DNA of 64,000 nucleotides, from NCBI GenBank assembly GCA_002413745.1, contig DHXP01000012.1, positions 20,427-84,426 of the forward strand, in the 5' to 3' direction. The notes under the pieces were generated by a model. That model made no database searches. It was not told where the DNA came from and saw only the letters and a program-made list of their open reading frames with translations. This stretch comes from Flavobacterium sp. UBA5153 (lineage in GTDB: Bacteria > Bacteroidota > Bacteroidia > Flavobacteriales > Flavobacteriaceae). Both the position numbers and the translations under genes were made by a program. Shown here piece by piece: positions 18,585 through 27,585 of the stretch (position 1 is its first letter; every line of letters starts with the position of its first letter).

Positions 18585-19115
18585 ATGAAAAAATTTATAA
18601 TCACATTAGTAGTAGCCTTAATTTCGAATGCATTTTTCGCCCAGACGGCTTTTGACAAATACGACGGGCAGGATGGAGTGACTTCGATTATCGTCAATAA
18701 AAAAATGTTTGAATTGATGAGTAAGGTGAAAATGGACACTTCGGATAAAGAAACAATGCAATATATAAATTTGATAAAGAAATTAGATAATCTAAAAGTT
18801 TTTACAACGACAAGTGTCAGAGCCACCGCCGATATGAAAGCCACTGCCGACAAGTATGTTAAATCTGCCGGATTGGAAGAATTGATGCGTGTCAATGACA
18901 ATGGAAAAAATGTGCGAATATTGGTTAAATCTGGAGCTGCTGACAGCCAAATCAAGGAACTTTTGATGTTTATCGAAGGCGGAAGCAAATCAAACGAAAC
19001 CGTATTGATGTCATTGACTGGCGATTTTGACCTGAATGAAATTTCTATTCTTACAGACAAAATGCGAATTCCGGGTGGAGATGATTTGAAGAGAGCAACA
19101 AAAGGTAAAAAATAA
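18585..19115 (+). CDS. DUF4252 domain-containing secreted protein
   Basis: A 176-residue exported protein with a signal peptide (ending ISNAFFAQ). The body matches DUF4252 as found after ECF sigma / membrane protein pairs in Flavobacteria, with a MKATADKYVKSAGLEELM segment and a SLTGDFDLNEISIL block. It starts 12 bp after the preceding gene and is clearly in the same operon. Function is unknown; it may be a target or sensor of the sigma module. Confidence 0.8.
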   Translation: MKKFIITLVVALISNAFFAQTAFDKYDGQDGVTSIIVNKKMFELMSKVKMDTSDKETMQYINLIKKLDNLKVFTTTSVRATADMKATADKYVKSAGLEELMRVNDNGKNVRILVKSGAADSQIKELLMFIEGGSKSNETVLMSLTGDFDLNEISILTDKMRIPGGDDLKRATKGKK

Positions 19116-19227
19116 GGGGGTTCCAATTTTTTAGAATAGCCGTGTTTTTTGGATCGTTTTTGGCAAGTTGTGGTTTATGACCTTTATTGCAAAAGTATTT
19201 TGGGGAAAAACACAAAAAAAAAGGATT

Positions 19228-19875
19228 TCATTGCACCGGATGTTTTGCCGAGTATTTTAAATATTCAATCCAATCCTTTTTGGTGTTTAAATTTTTTACA
19301 ATGGACGAATTGGTTAGTTCAATTATTGCTATTTCTGATGGGTCGACTTTTTTTATCTCAACATCTAACCTTGCGTTTTTATCGGCTGGATTTAGCAGTG
19401 TTAAAGGAGACCAAAACGCAGCGGAAAGCTTTATTGGATGACCGTTTTTACCTTCAAAATTGGGGAGAACAATATTGTTTTGGGCGCTGATGATTGTGTT
19501 GAGTCCTGTTAAATCAAGTATTGGAATATCAATAGGATTTATTAGAACAGATTGGTTTGACGGTATTTTTTTTAATACCGTTTGAAGTGTGGAGAAAGAA
19601 CCCATTTCTGGGTTTTCATTAATAATAATCCTCACCTTTATCCCTTGATAATTTACAAAATGGGTTTGTGCCTCCACAAACCAAGGAATAGCGGCTAAAT
19701 AATGCTGGTAATTAAAGCCCAAACCAATATAAACTTCCGAAAGTTGTGCTGTTGAAATCCGATGTATTTGCTCTAAAATCCAAAACGTTTGATTGTATTC
19801 CAACAGGCCTTTTGTAACGCCCATTCGTTCTGATTTGCCGCCTGCCAGTAATATAAAAACTGTATTATTTTCCAT
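19228..19875 (-). CDS. MobA/MocA-like nucleotidyltransferase
   Basis: A 215-residue NTP transferase-like protein with the signature LAGGKSERMGVTKGLLEY at 10-27, NPIDIPI for the metal-binding aspartate and GKNGHPI later. Members next to xdhC and molybdenum hydroxylase genes cytidylylate molybdopterin to the MCD form of the cofactor. It overlaps xdhC by 11 bp and is the last gene of the operon. Confidence 0.85.
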   Translation of the reverse strand: MENNTVFILLAGGKSERMGVTKGLLEYNQTFWILEQIHRISTAQLSEVYIGLGFNYQHYLAAIPWFVEAQTHFVNYQGIKVRIIINENPEMGSFSTLQTVLKKIPSNQSVLINPIDIPILDLTGLNTIISAQNNIVLPNFEGKNGHPIKLSAAFWSPLTLLNPADKNARLDVEIKKVDPSEIAIIELTNSSIVKNLNTKKDWIEYLKYSAKHPVQ

Positions 19876-20626
19876 AATACACTTTCAATAATTGGGATGC
19901 CACGCTGATGGCAATTTCTTTCGGTGAATTACCGCCCAAATCTAAACCAACAGGACAATGAACAGGGGCAATTCCAGCCTCAAAATTCAACTCTTTGATG
20001 AGTAAATTATTGAATTTGTTTTTCTTGGTTTTACTGCCTATCAATCCAATATATTTTGTTTCGGAATGCAATGCCAAAGCTGTAATTTCAAAATCCAGTT
20101 TATGGTCGTGGGTCATGATGACCACATAGCAATTAGTCCCCCAATTGATCGCTTGTTTGTAGTGATCAAAATCAATGGCGCTGTAAGAAACGGCTTTGTC
20201 TATTCTAATGTTATCTCGCCAATTTTCTCGTGTGTCCAAAAGCGTGATGTTGAAAGGAGTATCTTTTAAAACGGCACATAACGCAACTCCAATGTGTCCG
20301 GCTCCAAATAAATATAATTCAGGAGATTGATTCATAGGTTCTATCATTAATTCTACTTTTCCGCCACAACATTGTTCAAATTCAGGTCCTAACGTATAAG
20401 AGAACTCTTTTACCTTATTTTCATGAATAGCATGAACTGCCTCATCTATTACTCGGAATTCCAATTTGCCGCCGCCTATGGTTCCGTAAATTTCTTTTTG
20501 ATACGTAACAATCATTTTTGAAGCTACTTTGCAAGGTGCTGACCCTAAAATTTTTGTAACCGTAACCAGAGCGACAGGTATTTTTTTAATTTTAAATTCT
20601 TGCAGTAATTCAATCCAGTTATTCAT
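19865..20626 (-). CDS. XdhC family protein
   Basis: A 253-residue XdhC/CoxI-family protein. The N-terminal XdhC domain has GSAPCKVASKMIV and GTIGGGKLEFRVIDEA, with a CCGGKVELMIEP block near 90. The C-terminal Rossmann-like domain has LFGAGHIGVALCAVL and the THDHKLD and YIGLIGSKTKK motifs. XdhC proteins carry and sulfurate the molybdenum cofactor before insertion into the hydroxylase. The target is presumably the Moco subunit encoded 48 bp upstream. Confidence 0.9.
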   Translation of the reverse strand: MNNWIELLQEFKIKKIPVALVTVTKILGSAPCKVASKMIVTYQKEIYGTIGGGKLEFRVIDEAVHAIHENKVKEFSYTLGPEFEQCCGGKVELMIEPMNQSPELYLFGAGHIGVALCAVLKDTPFNITLLDTRENWRDNIRIDKAVSYSAIDFDHYKQAINWGTNCYVVIMTHDHKLDFEITALALHSETKYIGLIGSKTKKNKFNNLLIKELNFEAGIAPVHCPVGLDLGGNSPKEIAISVASQLLKVYYGK

Positions 20627-20673
20627 TTAAAATAATTATTCATTGTAATTGTTTTGCCAATAAAAAAGCACAT

Positions 20674-22857
20674 TTAAACGATGCCATAATCGCTTAATGG
20701 TAGGTTGTAATAGCGTTTGCCGGTAAGTTTAAAAATGGCATTTATAATGGCCGGAGCAATTACAGGTACACCAGGTTCGCCAACACCGCTTGGATTTTCA
20801 GTGCTTTCCACAATTTCCACATGAACGGTTGGAATCTCATTCATCCGAATCATTTTGTAATCGTTAAAGCTATGTTGCTCAATGGCGCCATTTTTGGCAG
20901 TAATTTTTCCATAAAAAGTTAATGACATTCCAAAGATAGCTGCGCCTTCGATTTGCGCTTTTACGGTATCTCTGTTAATTACGGTGCCGCAATCAATAGC
21001 GGTATATATATTATGAACTTTTACTTTGTTATCGACCATTGACACTTCAACAACTGAGGCTACATAAGAATAGAAACTATATTGAACCGCTAAACCATAA
21101 GCGTGGCCTTCGGGTAATTGTTTTCCCCAATTTGCATTTTTTGCGGCAATTTTCAATACATTCTTGAGTCGGGCAGTATTGTATTTTACTGGATCTTTAG
21201 TTTCTTCAATTCTATCGGCACCAATTAAATTCATTCGAAATTCCAATGGATCTTTATTTGCTGCAAAAGCCAATTCATCTGCAAATACATTAACCGAAAA
21301 TCCGTGTGGAATATTAATTACCGACCTTATCCAGCCAATTCTTACATGAGCTGGAGCTCGACCCACTTCGACCTTAAAATTTTTGATATCAAACGGCAAA
21401 TTTGAGGCACTCGACATTTCCCACCCGTCAGCATAATCAGTTCCGGGAGAAAATGTAGACAGGATAGAAGGCATTGCAAATCGGTGTAACCAGCCGGTAA
21501 CATTTCCTTGATCATCTAGTGAAGCCTTCATATACTGGGAACTTACGGTATGGTAATAGCCGTGTGCTATATCGTCTTTACGTGTCCAAACTACTTGAAC
21601 CGGGGCATTGATTGCTTTTGAGACCATAACCGCTTCTACGATAAAGTCGGGTTTGGATTTTCTACCAAAACCTCCACCCAAAAAAGTAACGTTTAGGGTA
21701 ACTTTGTCTTCCGTGGTTCCCAAATAGTCTACAACCTCTTTCCGGGCAGTTTGCGGGTCTTGAGTGGGTGCCCAAACTTCGCAAGTATCCCCTTGAACCC
21801 AAGCCGTGGCATTAGGAACTTCCATAGGAGTGTGTGCTAAATGAGGCAGTTGATACGTACTTTCTATAGTTTTGGCAGCAACCTTGAAAGCTTCGGTCAC
21901 ATCACCGATTTCTTTTCCAACTTTAGCCGGTTTATGAACATTTTCGGTAATTTGATTCATGTATTTTTCAGAATCATACGCTTCGTTTTTACCATAATCC
22001 CATTCAATCTTCAACGCTGCCTTTCCTTTAAAAGCGGCCCATGTATTTGTGGCAATAACGGCTACGCCTCCAAGTGGACCAAATGGTTTTTCAATTCTAG
22101 GGATTTCAATGACTGCTTCAACTCCACGAATTTTCATCGCTGCTGTTTTGTCGAAAGATTTAACCGTTCCGAATGTGACGGGACAACGGGCAATGGCTAC
22201 AAATTTCATATTGGGCAAGCGTTTGTCCAATCCGAAAGTGGCACTTCCATTTGCATATTCCTTAACATCAACACTTTTTAGATGTTTGCCAATGTATTTA
22301 AATTCATTTGGGTTTTTATAGGTAATTTTTGTTGGAACTTCAAGGGTTTTGGCAATTTCAACCAAGTCGCCAAATCCTAGTTTTTTACCGCTGGAATGAA
22401 CGATAAAATGGTTTTGGGCGGTACATTCTCCTTCGGGAACTTGCCAGGTTTTTGCGGCGGCAGTAATTAGCATCGCTCTTGCCATGGCTCCCATTTTTCG
22501 CATAGGTTCATATAAAGTACGGACACTTCTGGAACCGTCCGTATTTTGATCGCCGTATTTGGCATCGCCGACCGCTTGTTTAACAGAAACTCTGGTCCAA
22601 TCAGCATCCATTTCGTCTGCGATAATTGAGGTTAATGAGGTTCTGACTCCGTTCCCCATTTCAGACCGGGAAGCAGTTAAAATTAGGCTTCCGTCAGAAT
22701 TTAACTGAACAAATAAATTCGGGGTAAATTCAGTGAAATCAACTGATTGTTTTTCGTTGGAAAATAGAGAAGTATTGCATGCCAGGATTAATCCGCCTGA
22801 GGCTAAACCAACGTTTTTTACAAAACTTCTGCGGCTCATGTTTTGAATATTTCCCAT
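20674..22857 (-). CDS. molybdopterin-binding subunit, xanthine dehydrogenase / isoquinoline 1-oxidoreductase family
   Basis: A 727-residue large subunit of a molybdenum hydroxylase. The N-terminus has a twin-arginine signal (SRRSFVKNVGLASGGLILA), so the folded enzyme is exported. Cofactor-binding features include GGFGRKSKPDF, the repeated aldehyde-oxidase/xanthine-dehydrogenase domains and, at the end, GVGEPGVPVIAPAI with the expected active-site glutamate (GEPG). The single-chain, signal-bearing form is like the IorB type rather than cytoplasmic XdhB. No FAD subunit gene is present, so electrons should leave through the 2Fe-2S subunit to a periplasmic acceptor. Confidence 0.9.
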   Translation of the reverse strand: MGNIQNMSRRSFVKNVGLASGGLILACNTSLFSNEKQSVDFTEFTPNLFVQLNSDGSLILTASRSEMGNGVRTSLTSIIADEMDADWTRVSVKQAVGDAKYGDQNTDGSRSVRTLYEPMRKMGAMARAMLITAAAKTWQVPEGECTAQNHFIVHSSGKKLGFGDLVEIAKTLEVPTKITYKNPNEFKYIGKHLKSVDVKEYANGSATFGLDKRLPNMKFVAIARCPVTFGTVKSFDKTAAMKIRGVEAVIEIPRIEKPFGPLGGVAVIATNTWAAFKGKAALKIEWDYGKNEAYDSEKYMNQITENVHKPAKVGKEIGDVTEAFKVAAKTIESTYQLPHLAHTPMEVPNATAWVQGDTCEVWAPTQDPQTARKEVVDYLGTTEDKVTLNVTFLGGGFGRKSKPDFIVEAVMVSKAINAPVQVVWTRKDDIAHGYYHTVSSQYMKASLDDQGNVTGWLHRFAMPSILSTFSPGTDYADGWEMSSASNLPFDIKNFKVEVGRAPAHVRIGWIRSVINIPHGFSVNVFADELAFAANKDPLEFRMNLIGADRIEETKDPVKYNTARLKNVLKIAAKNANWGKQLPEGHAYGLAVQYSFYSYVASVVEVSMVDNKVKVHNIYTAIDCGTVINRDTVKAQIEGAAIFGMSLTFYGKITAKNGAIEQHSFNDYKMIRMNEIPTVHVEIVESTENPSGVGEPGVPVIAPAIINAIFKLTGKRYYNLPLSDYGIV

Positions 22858-23318
22858 TATTTGCTTTGTTTTTTAAGTTCAACGGTATGGTGAATGGCTT
22901 TTTTTATGCGTTGATACGTTCCACAACGGCAAAGATTGCCGCTCATGGCTTCTTCAATGTCGGTATCTGTTGGGTTATCATTGGCATTGAGTAAGGAAGC
23001 TGCCGTTATTAATTGACCAGGTTGGCAATAGCCACATTGCGGCACATTCAAATCAGACCATGATTTTTGCAACAATTGCAAGTTTTCTGAGATTCCTTCA
23101 ATGGTTACAATATTTTTTCCCACGGCTTCGGAAACAGGGGTCATACACGAAAAAACATCTGAATTGTCAATCAATACTTTGCACGAACCACAGGAACCGA
23201 TGCCGCATCCGAATTTAGTGCCGGTAAGTCCAATAATATCTCTAATAGCCCAAAGTAAGGGCATTTCCGGATCTACATCTATCTTGTATTTTTTTTCATT
23301 AATTAGAAGAGTAATCAT
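22857..23318 (-). CDS. (2Fe-2S)-binding subunit of molybdenum hydroxylase (IorA-like)
   Basis: A 153-residue small subunit. The plant-type ferredoxin cluster ligands are C38, C43, C46 (GCGIGSCGSC) and C58. The second, helical cluster domain has C95, C98 (CGYCQPGQ), C130 and C132 (CRCGTYQRI). It has no signal peptide and is expected to be co-exported with the Tat-bearing partner. Stop and start of the two subunit genes share one base (22857), showing tight coupling. Confidence 0.93.
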   Translation of the reverse strand: MITLLINEKKYKIDVDPEMPLLWAIRDIIGLTGTKFGCGIGSCGSCKVLIDNSDVFSCMTPVSEAVGKNIVTIEGISENLQLLQKSWSDLNVPQCGYCQPGQLITAASLLNANDNPTDTDIEEAMSGNLCRCGTYQRIKKAIHHTVELKKQSK

Positions 23319-23720
23319 ACTGTTTTCAATTAGGTGTTAAAGAGCCCACAAGTTAAGATTTTTTTTCAATTTCGGTATCATTTTTTATTCGTTCTGAAAC
23401 TTTGAAAATTAGGTCTAAATTATGGTTGATATTCCTGACAATTTTCATGAAATGGAATGGTGCATTCTTTATATTTAGGGAGCGTTAAGGGGAATTTTCA
23501 AAAAAAGACTGCCATTACCGGAAACCTAAATTTAATTGATTATTAACAGGTTACATTTGGCAGATATTAATTTAATATGGCTGTCCGCTAAGCGGACTAA
23601 GTCTATTTTATTGGCCACTGATTACGCAGATTTTGCTTCGCTTGTTTGACCTTTGGTCTCGGGTTGCAAATCCGCGCTAACGAACCGAGAGACATATCCG
23701 CGCCAGCTGGGAGTATACCA
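23319..23720. other. intergenic with repeat fragments
   Basis: About 400 bases with no supported gene. They contain a perfect 7+1+7 palindrome GTCCGCTAAGCGGAC (23583-23597) that recurs at 61769-61783. A short GACC/GGTC hairpin lies near 23649-23659, as do fragments such as ACTGATTACGCAGATT that look like dispersed flavobacterial repeats. The left part must hold the promoter of the molybdenum hydroxylase operon. Confidence 0.5.
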
Positions 23721-24101
23721 TTAAAGACTTTTTATTAGATAAACAATTAGAAATACACTTACTAAAAAAATGAATGCTGTCAGCATGGTTATAAGTAATG
23801 AGGAATGGGTATAGTATCCTTCATTTATTTGTTTTTCTGTTTGCCTATATCTGATGTAGGAGAGTATTGATGTTACAGTTCCCACAGCCACCAAAACTAT
23901 TCCAATAATACCGGAATATCCCTTGGAGTGAATAATGTTCTCTTTGCCAAGCATCATAGAAACTTGTTTTACAAATAATGCAAACTTTACCACAACAAAA
24001 CCAAATGCCATAATACCTATACTGGTTCGCATCCAGGCAAGGAAGGTACGTTCATTCGCTAAATGTTCACGTGAATTATCTTGTTTTTTAGGGTCACTCA
24101 T
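23721..24101 (-). CDS. DUF202 (YidH-like) membrane protein
   Basis: A 126-residue membrane protein with three hydrophobic helices. The N-terminal LANERTFLAWMRTSIGIMAFG is the hallmark of DUF202, with the conserved R in FLAWxR. Function is not established. It is 51 bp after the metallophosphoesterase gene on the same strand and could be co-transcribed. Confidence 0.88.
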   Translation of the reverse strand: MSDPKKQDNSREHLANERTFLAWMRTSIGIMAFGFVVVKFALFVKQVSMMLGKENIIHSKGYSGIIGIVLVAVGTVTSILSYIRYRQTEKQINEGYYTHSSLLITMLTAFIFLVSVFLIVYLIKSL

Positions 24102-24152
24102 TTTAAGACATATTTATTAACAAATATAGATAGTAAGATTGCAGTATTAAAA

Positions 24153-25580
24153 TTAAACCAGGGAAAATGTATCGTAAGATGTAGCTTTATAATCAGGGTT
24201 TTTAATCAAATATATTGCCATTGCTTCAACAGTTTTAGTGGATAGATTTTGCCTGTTAGTGCCCAATTTTTCTGGTACACCCTGCACGGTGACATATGCA
24301 GCTTTGTATATTTGCTCTTTTATCAGTGGTTCTGCACCAATAAATATTTGCTGAATACGATGGCTTTTTGGATTTTCAATTCTCATTTTTACGCTTAAGC
24401 CAAGACATCTTTTTATGTAACCGCCCATTTGTTTCATCGGCTCAACAGAAAATGTTCGTTCAAGATTTTCTTCAAGCATTAGTATTATTTCTTCACCGCT
24501 TAATTCCACAGTCGATACTACAGGGTTCATAGGAATAATATTGTATAAATCCCATTTTGTTATTGCACCAACAGCAATTGGCACTCCATACCGCCAGCCA
24601 TTTGAAAAAGCAAGGTCAGCATTACTTATTGATTTTATGGCTGATAATAAAAGGTCATCCATTGTAGATGCGATTGTGTTATATCTGTGCAGTATAATTT
24701 TAGACTGACCTAATACTTCTTGCTTCAAATATTGATAGGGCTTCATTATGCCTTCCACTAAATTTCCAATCTCTTCATCTGGCTTTACAGTTGTATCAAT
24801 GGTGATAAGTTCGTAGCTAAAGTCAACAATTTTCTTTTGTTCAATTTTTAGTTTTAAGTGACCTAAAAAAGACCCGTGACAACCGCACTGAATAATGATA
24901 GCATCATTAATTTTTACAGCTTCGTATAAACGGTTGTGGGTATGGGCACTTAAACAAATATCAACACCGGCAACATTAGCTAACAAGTCCACATCTTGCG
25001 GAAATCCATTGTGAGAAAGAAGGATAATGAGATTTGCACCTTCATCCTTTACACGTTGAACCATTATAGGTAATTCTTTTGCTCCATCCGTAATTTTCAA
25101 TCCTTCACTAAAATGCTTAGGCATTGTTTTGTCAATAATATTTGAGCAAATGCCAATTACAGCTATTTTTAAATCTTCAACTTCGGTTATGATGTAGGGT
25201 GGAAGAAAAAGGCTGCCATCTTCGTTGTAAACATTAATTCCCAAAACAGGATAATTCAATTGATTTGCAAGTTTTTTTAATTGAACAGGACCATAAGCAA
25301 AATCCCAATGACCTACCATTGCGCTAAACCCCATTTTATTTAATATTGGAATTATCGCTTCTCCTTTGGATTGAACCAATGGTAATGTGCCGTGAAAAGT
25401 ATCTCCTCCATCAAACAATAGAGTGTTCGAATTATTGTTTCGAATATCCTTTACAATTGAAGCAATCGGAGCATATCCTCCTGCTGTTTCTACTATTTCC
25501 TTTCCACCTTTGTAAAATAATTCAGGATGTGGTTCAAGATAACCATGAACATCGTTTAGATAAGCAATTGATAATTTCAT
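24153..25580 (-). CDS. metallophosphoesterase / 5'-nucleotidase family, SoxB-like
   Basis: A 475-residue two-domain protein. The N-terminal metallophosphoesterase domain has YLNDVHGYLEPH (7-18), FDGGDTFHG, VGHWDFAYGP, LLSHNG and SAHTHNRL; the C-terminal 5'-nucleotidase domain spans about 295-475. In ordinary 5'-nucleotidases the third motif is GNHEFD. The GHWDF form here is what I recall from the thiosulfohydrolase SoxB, so sulfur chemistry is possible. No signal peptide is seen, unlike most periplasmic relatives. Confidence 0.8.
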   Translation of the reverse strand: MKLSIAYLNDVHGYLEPHPELFYKGGKEIVETAGGYAPIASIVKDIRNNNSNTLLFDGGDTFHGTLPLVQSKGEAIIPILNKMGFSAMVGHWDFAYGPVQLKKLANQLNYPVLGINVYNEDGSLFLPPYIITEVEDLKIAVIGICSNIIDKTMPKHFSEGLKITDGAKELPIMVQRVKDEGANLIILLSHNGFPQDVDLLANVAGVDICLSAHTHNRLYEAVKINDAIIIQCGCHGSFLGHLKLKIEQKKIVDFSYELITIDTTVKPDEEIGNLVEGIMKPYQYLKQEVLGQSKIILHRYNTIASTMDDLLLSAIKSISNADLAFSNGWRYGVPIAVGAITKWDLYNIIPMNPVVSTVELSGEEIILMLEENLERTFSVEPMKQMGGYIKRCLGLSVKMRIENPKSHRIQQIFIGAEPLIKEQIYKAAYVTVQGVPEKLGTNRQNLSTKTVEAMAIYLIKNPDYKATSYDTFSLV

Positions 25581-25619
25581 TTTGGCTTTTGTCAGGTTCT
25601 AATAATAGTTTATGGAATG

Positions 25620-25829
25620 TTAATTCTGTTTTTCTGTTGAAATCCCGAAGGGATAATACAACACACTAAAATTAATAAAATTTTTGATGATAAAACTTGC
25701 CACACGCACAAAAAGAAGGATTGCTACTGTGCCAGAAATTTGATTGGTGAAATACAACACTGCAATTGTGGCGGCCACAAGTATTCTCACTGTCTTGTCA
25801 AAAATTCCCATGCTTGCTTTCATTTGCAT
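25620..25829 (-). CDS. DUF2892 (YgaP-like transmembrane) protein
   Basis: A 69-residue protein with two membrane helices and the DUF2892 pattern MGIFDKTVRILVA...LYYPFGIST. Relatives usually carry a cysteine before PLY and another near the end (FCPLYxPFGxxTC); here the region reads NFSVLYYPFGISTEK, so both cysteines are lost. DUF2892 proteins are often linked to rhodaneses and sulfur handling, consistent with the SoxB-like neighbour. Confidence 0.75.
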   Translation of the reverse strand: MQMKASMGIFDKTVRILVAATIAVLYFTNQISGTVAILLFVRVASFIIKNFINFSVLYYPFGISTEKQN

Positions 25830-26097
25830 AGTATTTTAAGCATTTAATAAATTTTAATTTTTTCGGTAAAGTTAGATTACTTTGTTTAAGTGATGTTATA
25901 CAGTTTTAGAGATTAGTTGCATCATTCACACCTTCCCGTTCTGGTTGACTTTTCAAGACGAATTTTGTCAAAGCAGGATTATTCTCTTTTGGATTATACT
26001 TTTTAAACAAACTAAATAAATGAGTTAGTTTGTTGGCACGAACGGAACGCTTGTGTTAACGAGGGGATTATATAGGATTATCAGGATACACCTAATT
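25830..26097. other. intergenic, no gene seen
   Basis: About 270 AT-rich bases with no supported gene or strong structure. They must hold the promoter of the DUF2892/metallophosphoesterase unit at the left end. Confidence 0.35.
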
Positions 26098-26268
26098 TTA
26101 AATTTTCGTTAAAAAATGCCATTTCTGGAAGTGCCTTTTTTTAAAAGGACTGAATTGGAGAGCAACATCTGGAGCTTCGGGTTTGGTTAGTTTTCTATAA
26201 TCTTGAATTGCTTTCTCCGTCTTAGCAGTTTCTAAAAGCAGTTTTTCTTTTATTTTGTTAGTCCCCAT
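26098..26268 (-). CDS. small hypothetical protein (56 aa)
   Basis: A short ORF starting at an ATG 21 bp beyond the stop of the Cfa gene, reading MGTNKIKEKLLLETAKTEKA and ending at a TAA at 26098. It is lysine-rich, has no membrane helix and I do not recognise it. Its position right behind cfa suggests co-transcription, but no good ribosome-binding site is seen (Bacteroidota often lack one). It could be a chance ORF. Confidence 0.35.
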   Translation of the reverse strand: MGTNKIKEKLLLETAKTEKAIQDYRKLTKPEAPDVALQFSPFKKRHFQKWHFLTKI

Positions 26269-26289
26269 AATTTAATAGGAATGTGGCAC

Positions 26290-27408
26290 TCAAAAGCGAA
26301 CGGATTTATATTCCTTTTGAAAACTTGGTTTTGCAACCACAATCTGCCAAAGATTTAACCTTCGGGAACGAAAGGAAGCTGCCGAGGTGGCCAGATAAAA
26401 ATTCCACATTCGGTAAAACGTTTCATTATACTCCTTTTTTAAAGAATCCCTGGATTTTTTAAAATTTTCTTGCCAAGCCATTAAAGTATAATAATAATGT
26501 AAACCAATGTTATGCAAATCCTCCAGAAGGAGTTTTTCTTCCATTGCTTTTCCTATTTGGGTCAAAGAGGGAATTAATCCGCTGGGGAAAATATATTTAT
26601 GAAACCAAGGATCAGTATTCAAATCAGTTTTATTGCTGGCAATAAAATGCAATAGGCAGAGACCATTATCGGTTAGATTTTTATTGATAATTTTCATAAA
26701 TTTACCGTAATTCTTATAACCTACATGCTCTAACATTCCAATGGATACAATACGATCAAATTGTTCGTCAATATCCCTATAATCCTGAAAACGAATTTCA
26801 ACATCCAATCCTTTGCAACGTTCAATGGCTAATTTTTGTTGTTCCGTTGAAATAGTGATGCCAACAACGTTCACTTTGTAATTTTTTGCGGCATAATAAG
26901 CAAATCCGCCCCATCCACAACCAATGTCTAATATTTTTTGACCCGGTTTTAATTGTAGTTTCTCGCAAATCAATTTCAGTTTTTGTTCTTGTGCTTCACT
27001 TAAAGTAGATGCCCCTTCCCAATAACCACAAGAATACATCATTAAAGGATCGAGCATATTTTTATAAAATAGGTTGCCAATATCATAATGATGGGCTATG
27101 GATTGAAGTGCTTTAGATTTAGTTTGAAGATTAAAAATTTTTGCTTTAAGAGCTAACAAAATAAATTTCCAGTTATTTTGAAGCTTTTTTTCTATTCCAT
27201 TTGTAAATATTTTATTAAAAAAAGTGTCTAAGTCTTCACAATCCCACCAGCCTTCCATATAACTTTCTCCCACGCCAAGCGATCCCTGGCTTAAAACACG
27301 TTGATAGAATTTTGGATTATGAACCTGTATATCATACGGCTTGTTACCATTGATAGTAATTCCAGTCTCTGAAATTAATTCCTGTACAGCTGCTTTATAT
27401 TTATTCAT
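26290..27408 (-). CDS. cfa: cyclopropane-fatty-acyl-phospholipid synthase
   Basis: SAM-dependent methyltransferase of the Cfa family, 372 residues. An N-terminal lipid-binding region has GSLGVGESYMEGWWDCEDLDTFF. IAHHYDIGNLFYKNMLDP precedes the SAM site ILDIGCGWGGFAYYAAK, and IGMLEHVGYKNY and the HKYIFPSGLIPSL block follow. It adds a methylene bridge to unsaturated acyl chains of membrane phospholipids. A set of palindromes about 70-110 bp upstream is a good candidate operator. Confidence 0.93.
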   Translation of the reverse strand: MNKYKAAVQELISETGITINGNKPYDIQVHNPKFYQRVLSQGSLGVGESYMEGWWDCEDLDTFFNKIFTNGIEKKLQNNWKFILLALKAKIFNLQTKSKALQSIAHHYDIGNLFYKNMLDPLMMYSCGYWEGASTLSEAQEQKLKLICEKLQLKPGQKILDIGCGWGGFAYYAAKNYKVNVVGITISTEQQKLAIERCKGLDVEIRFQDYRDIDEQFDRIVSIGMLEHVGYKNYGKFMKIINKNLTDNGLCLLHFIASNKTDLNTDPWFHKYIFPSGLIPSLTQIGKAMEEKLLLEDLHNIGLHYYYTLMAWQENFKKSRDSLKKEYNETFYRMWNFYLATSAASFRSRRLNLWQIVVAKPSFQKEYKSVRF

Positions 27409-27480
27409 TTTAATTTTTTCATATTTTAATTTACTTATTTTATACCCGCTGGGTGTAATTGTTTTCTAAAAATAAGCAGT

Positions 27481-27519
27481 TTGAATAGTATTCAATATAT
27501 TGAAATTCAATATATTGAA
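27481..27519. promoter_or_regulatory. overlapping palindrome cluster, candidate operator of cfa
   Basis: Three palindromes sit in 39 bp. TTGAATAGTATTCAA (27481-27495) overlaps the first of two perfect 14-bp copies of TTCAATATATTGAA (27491-27504 and 27506-27519), which are one base apart. They lie 73-111 bp before the cfa start. Tandem identical dyads suggest cooperative binding of a dimeric regulator; no regulator gene is adjacent. Confidence 0.5.
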
Positions 27520-27585
27520 GTAAAAAAAACAAATCAATATCTATATCAAATGTAGCGATAAATTATTTAAGAATTTATAATTTCT

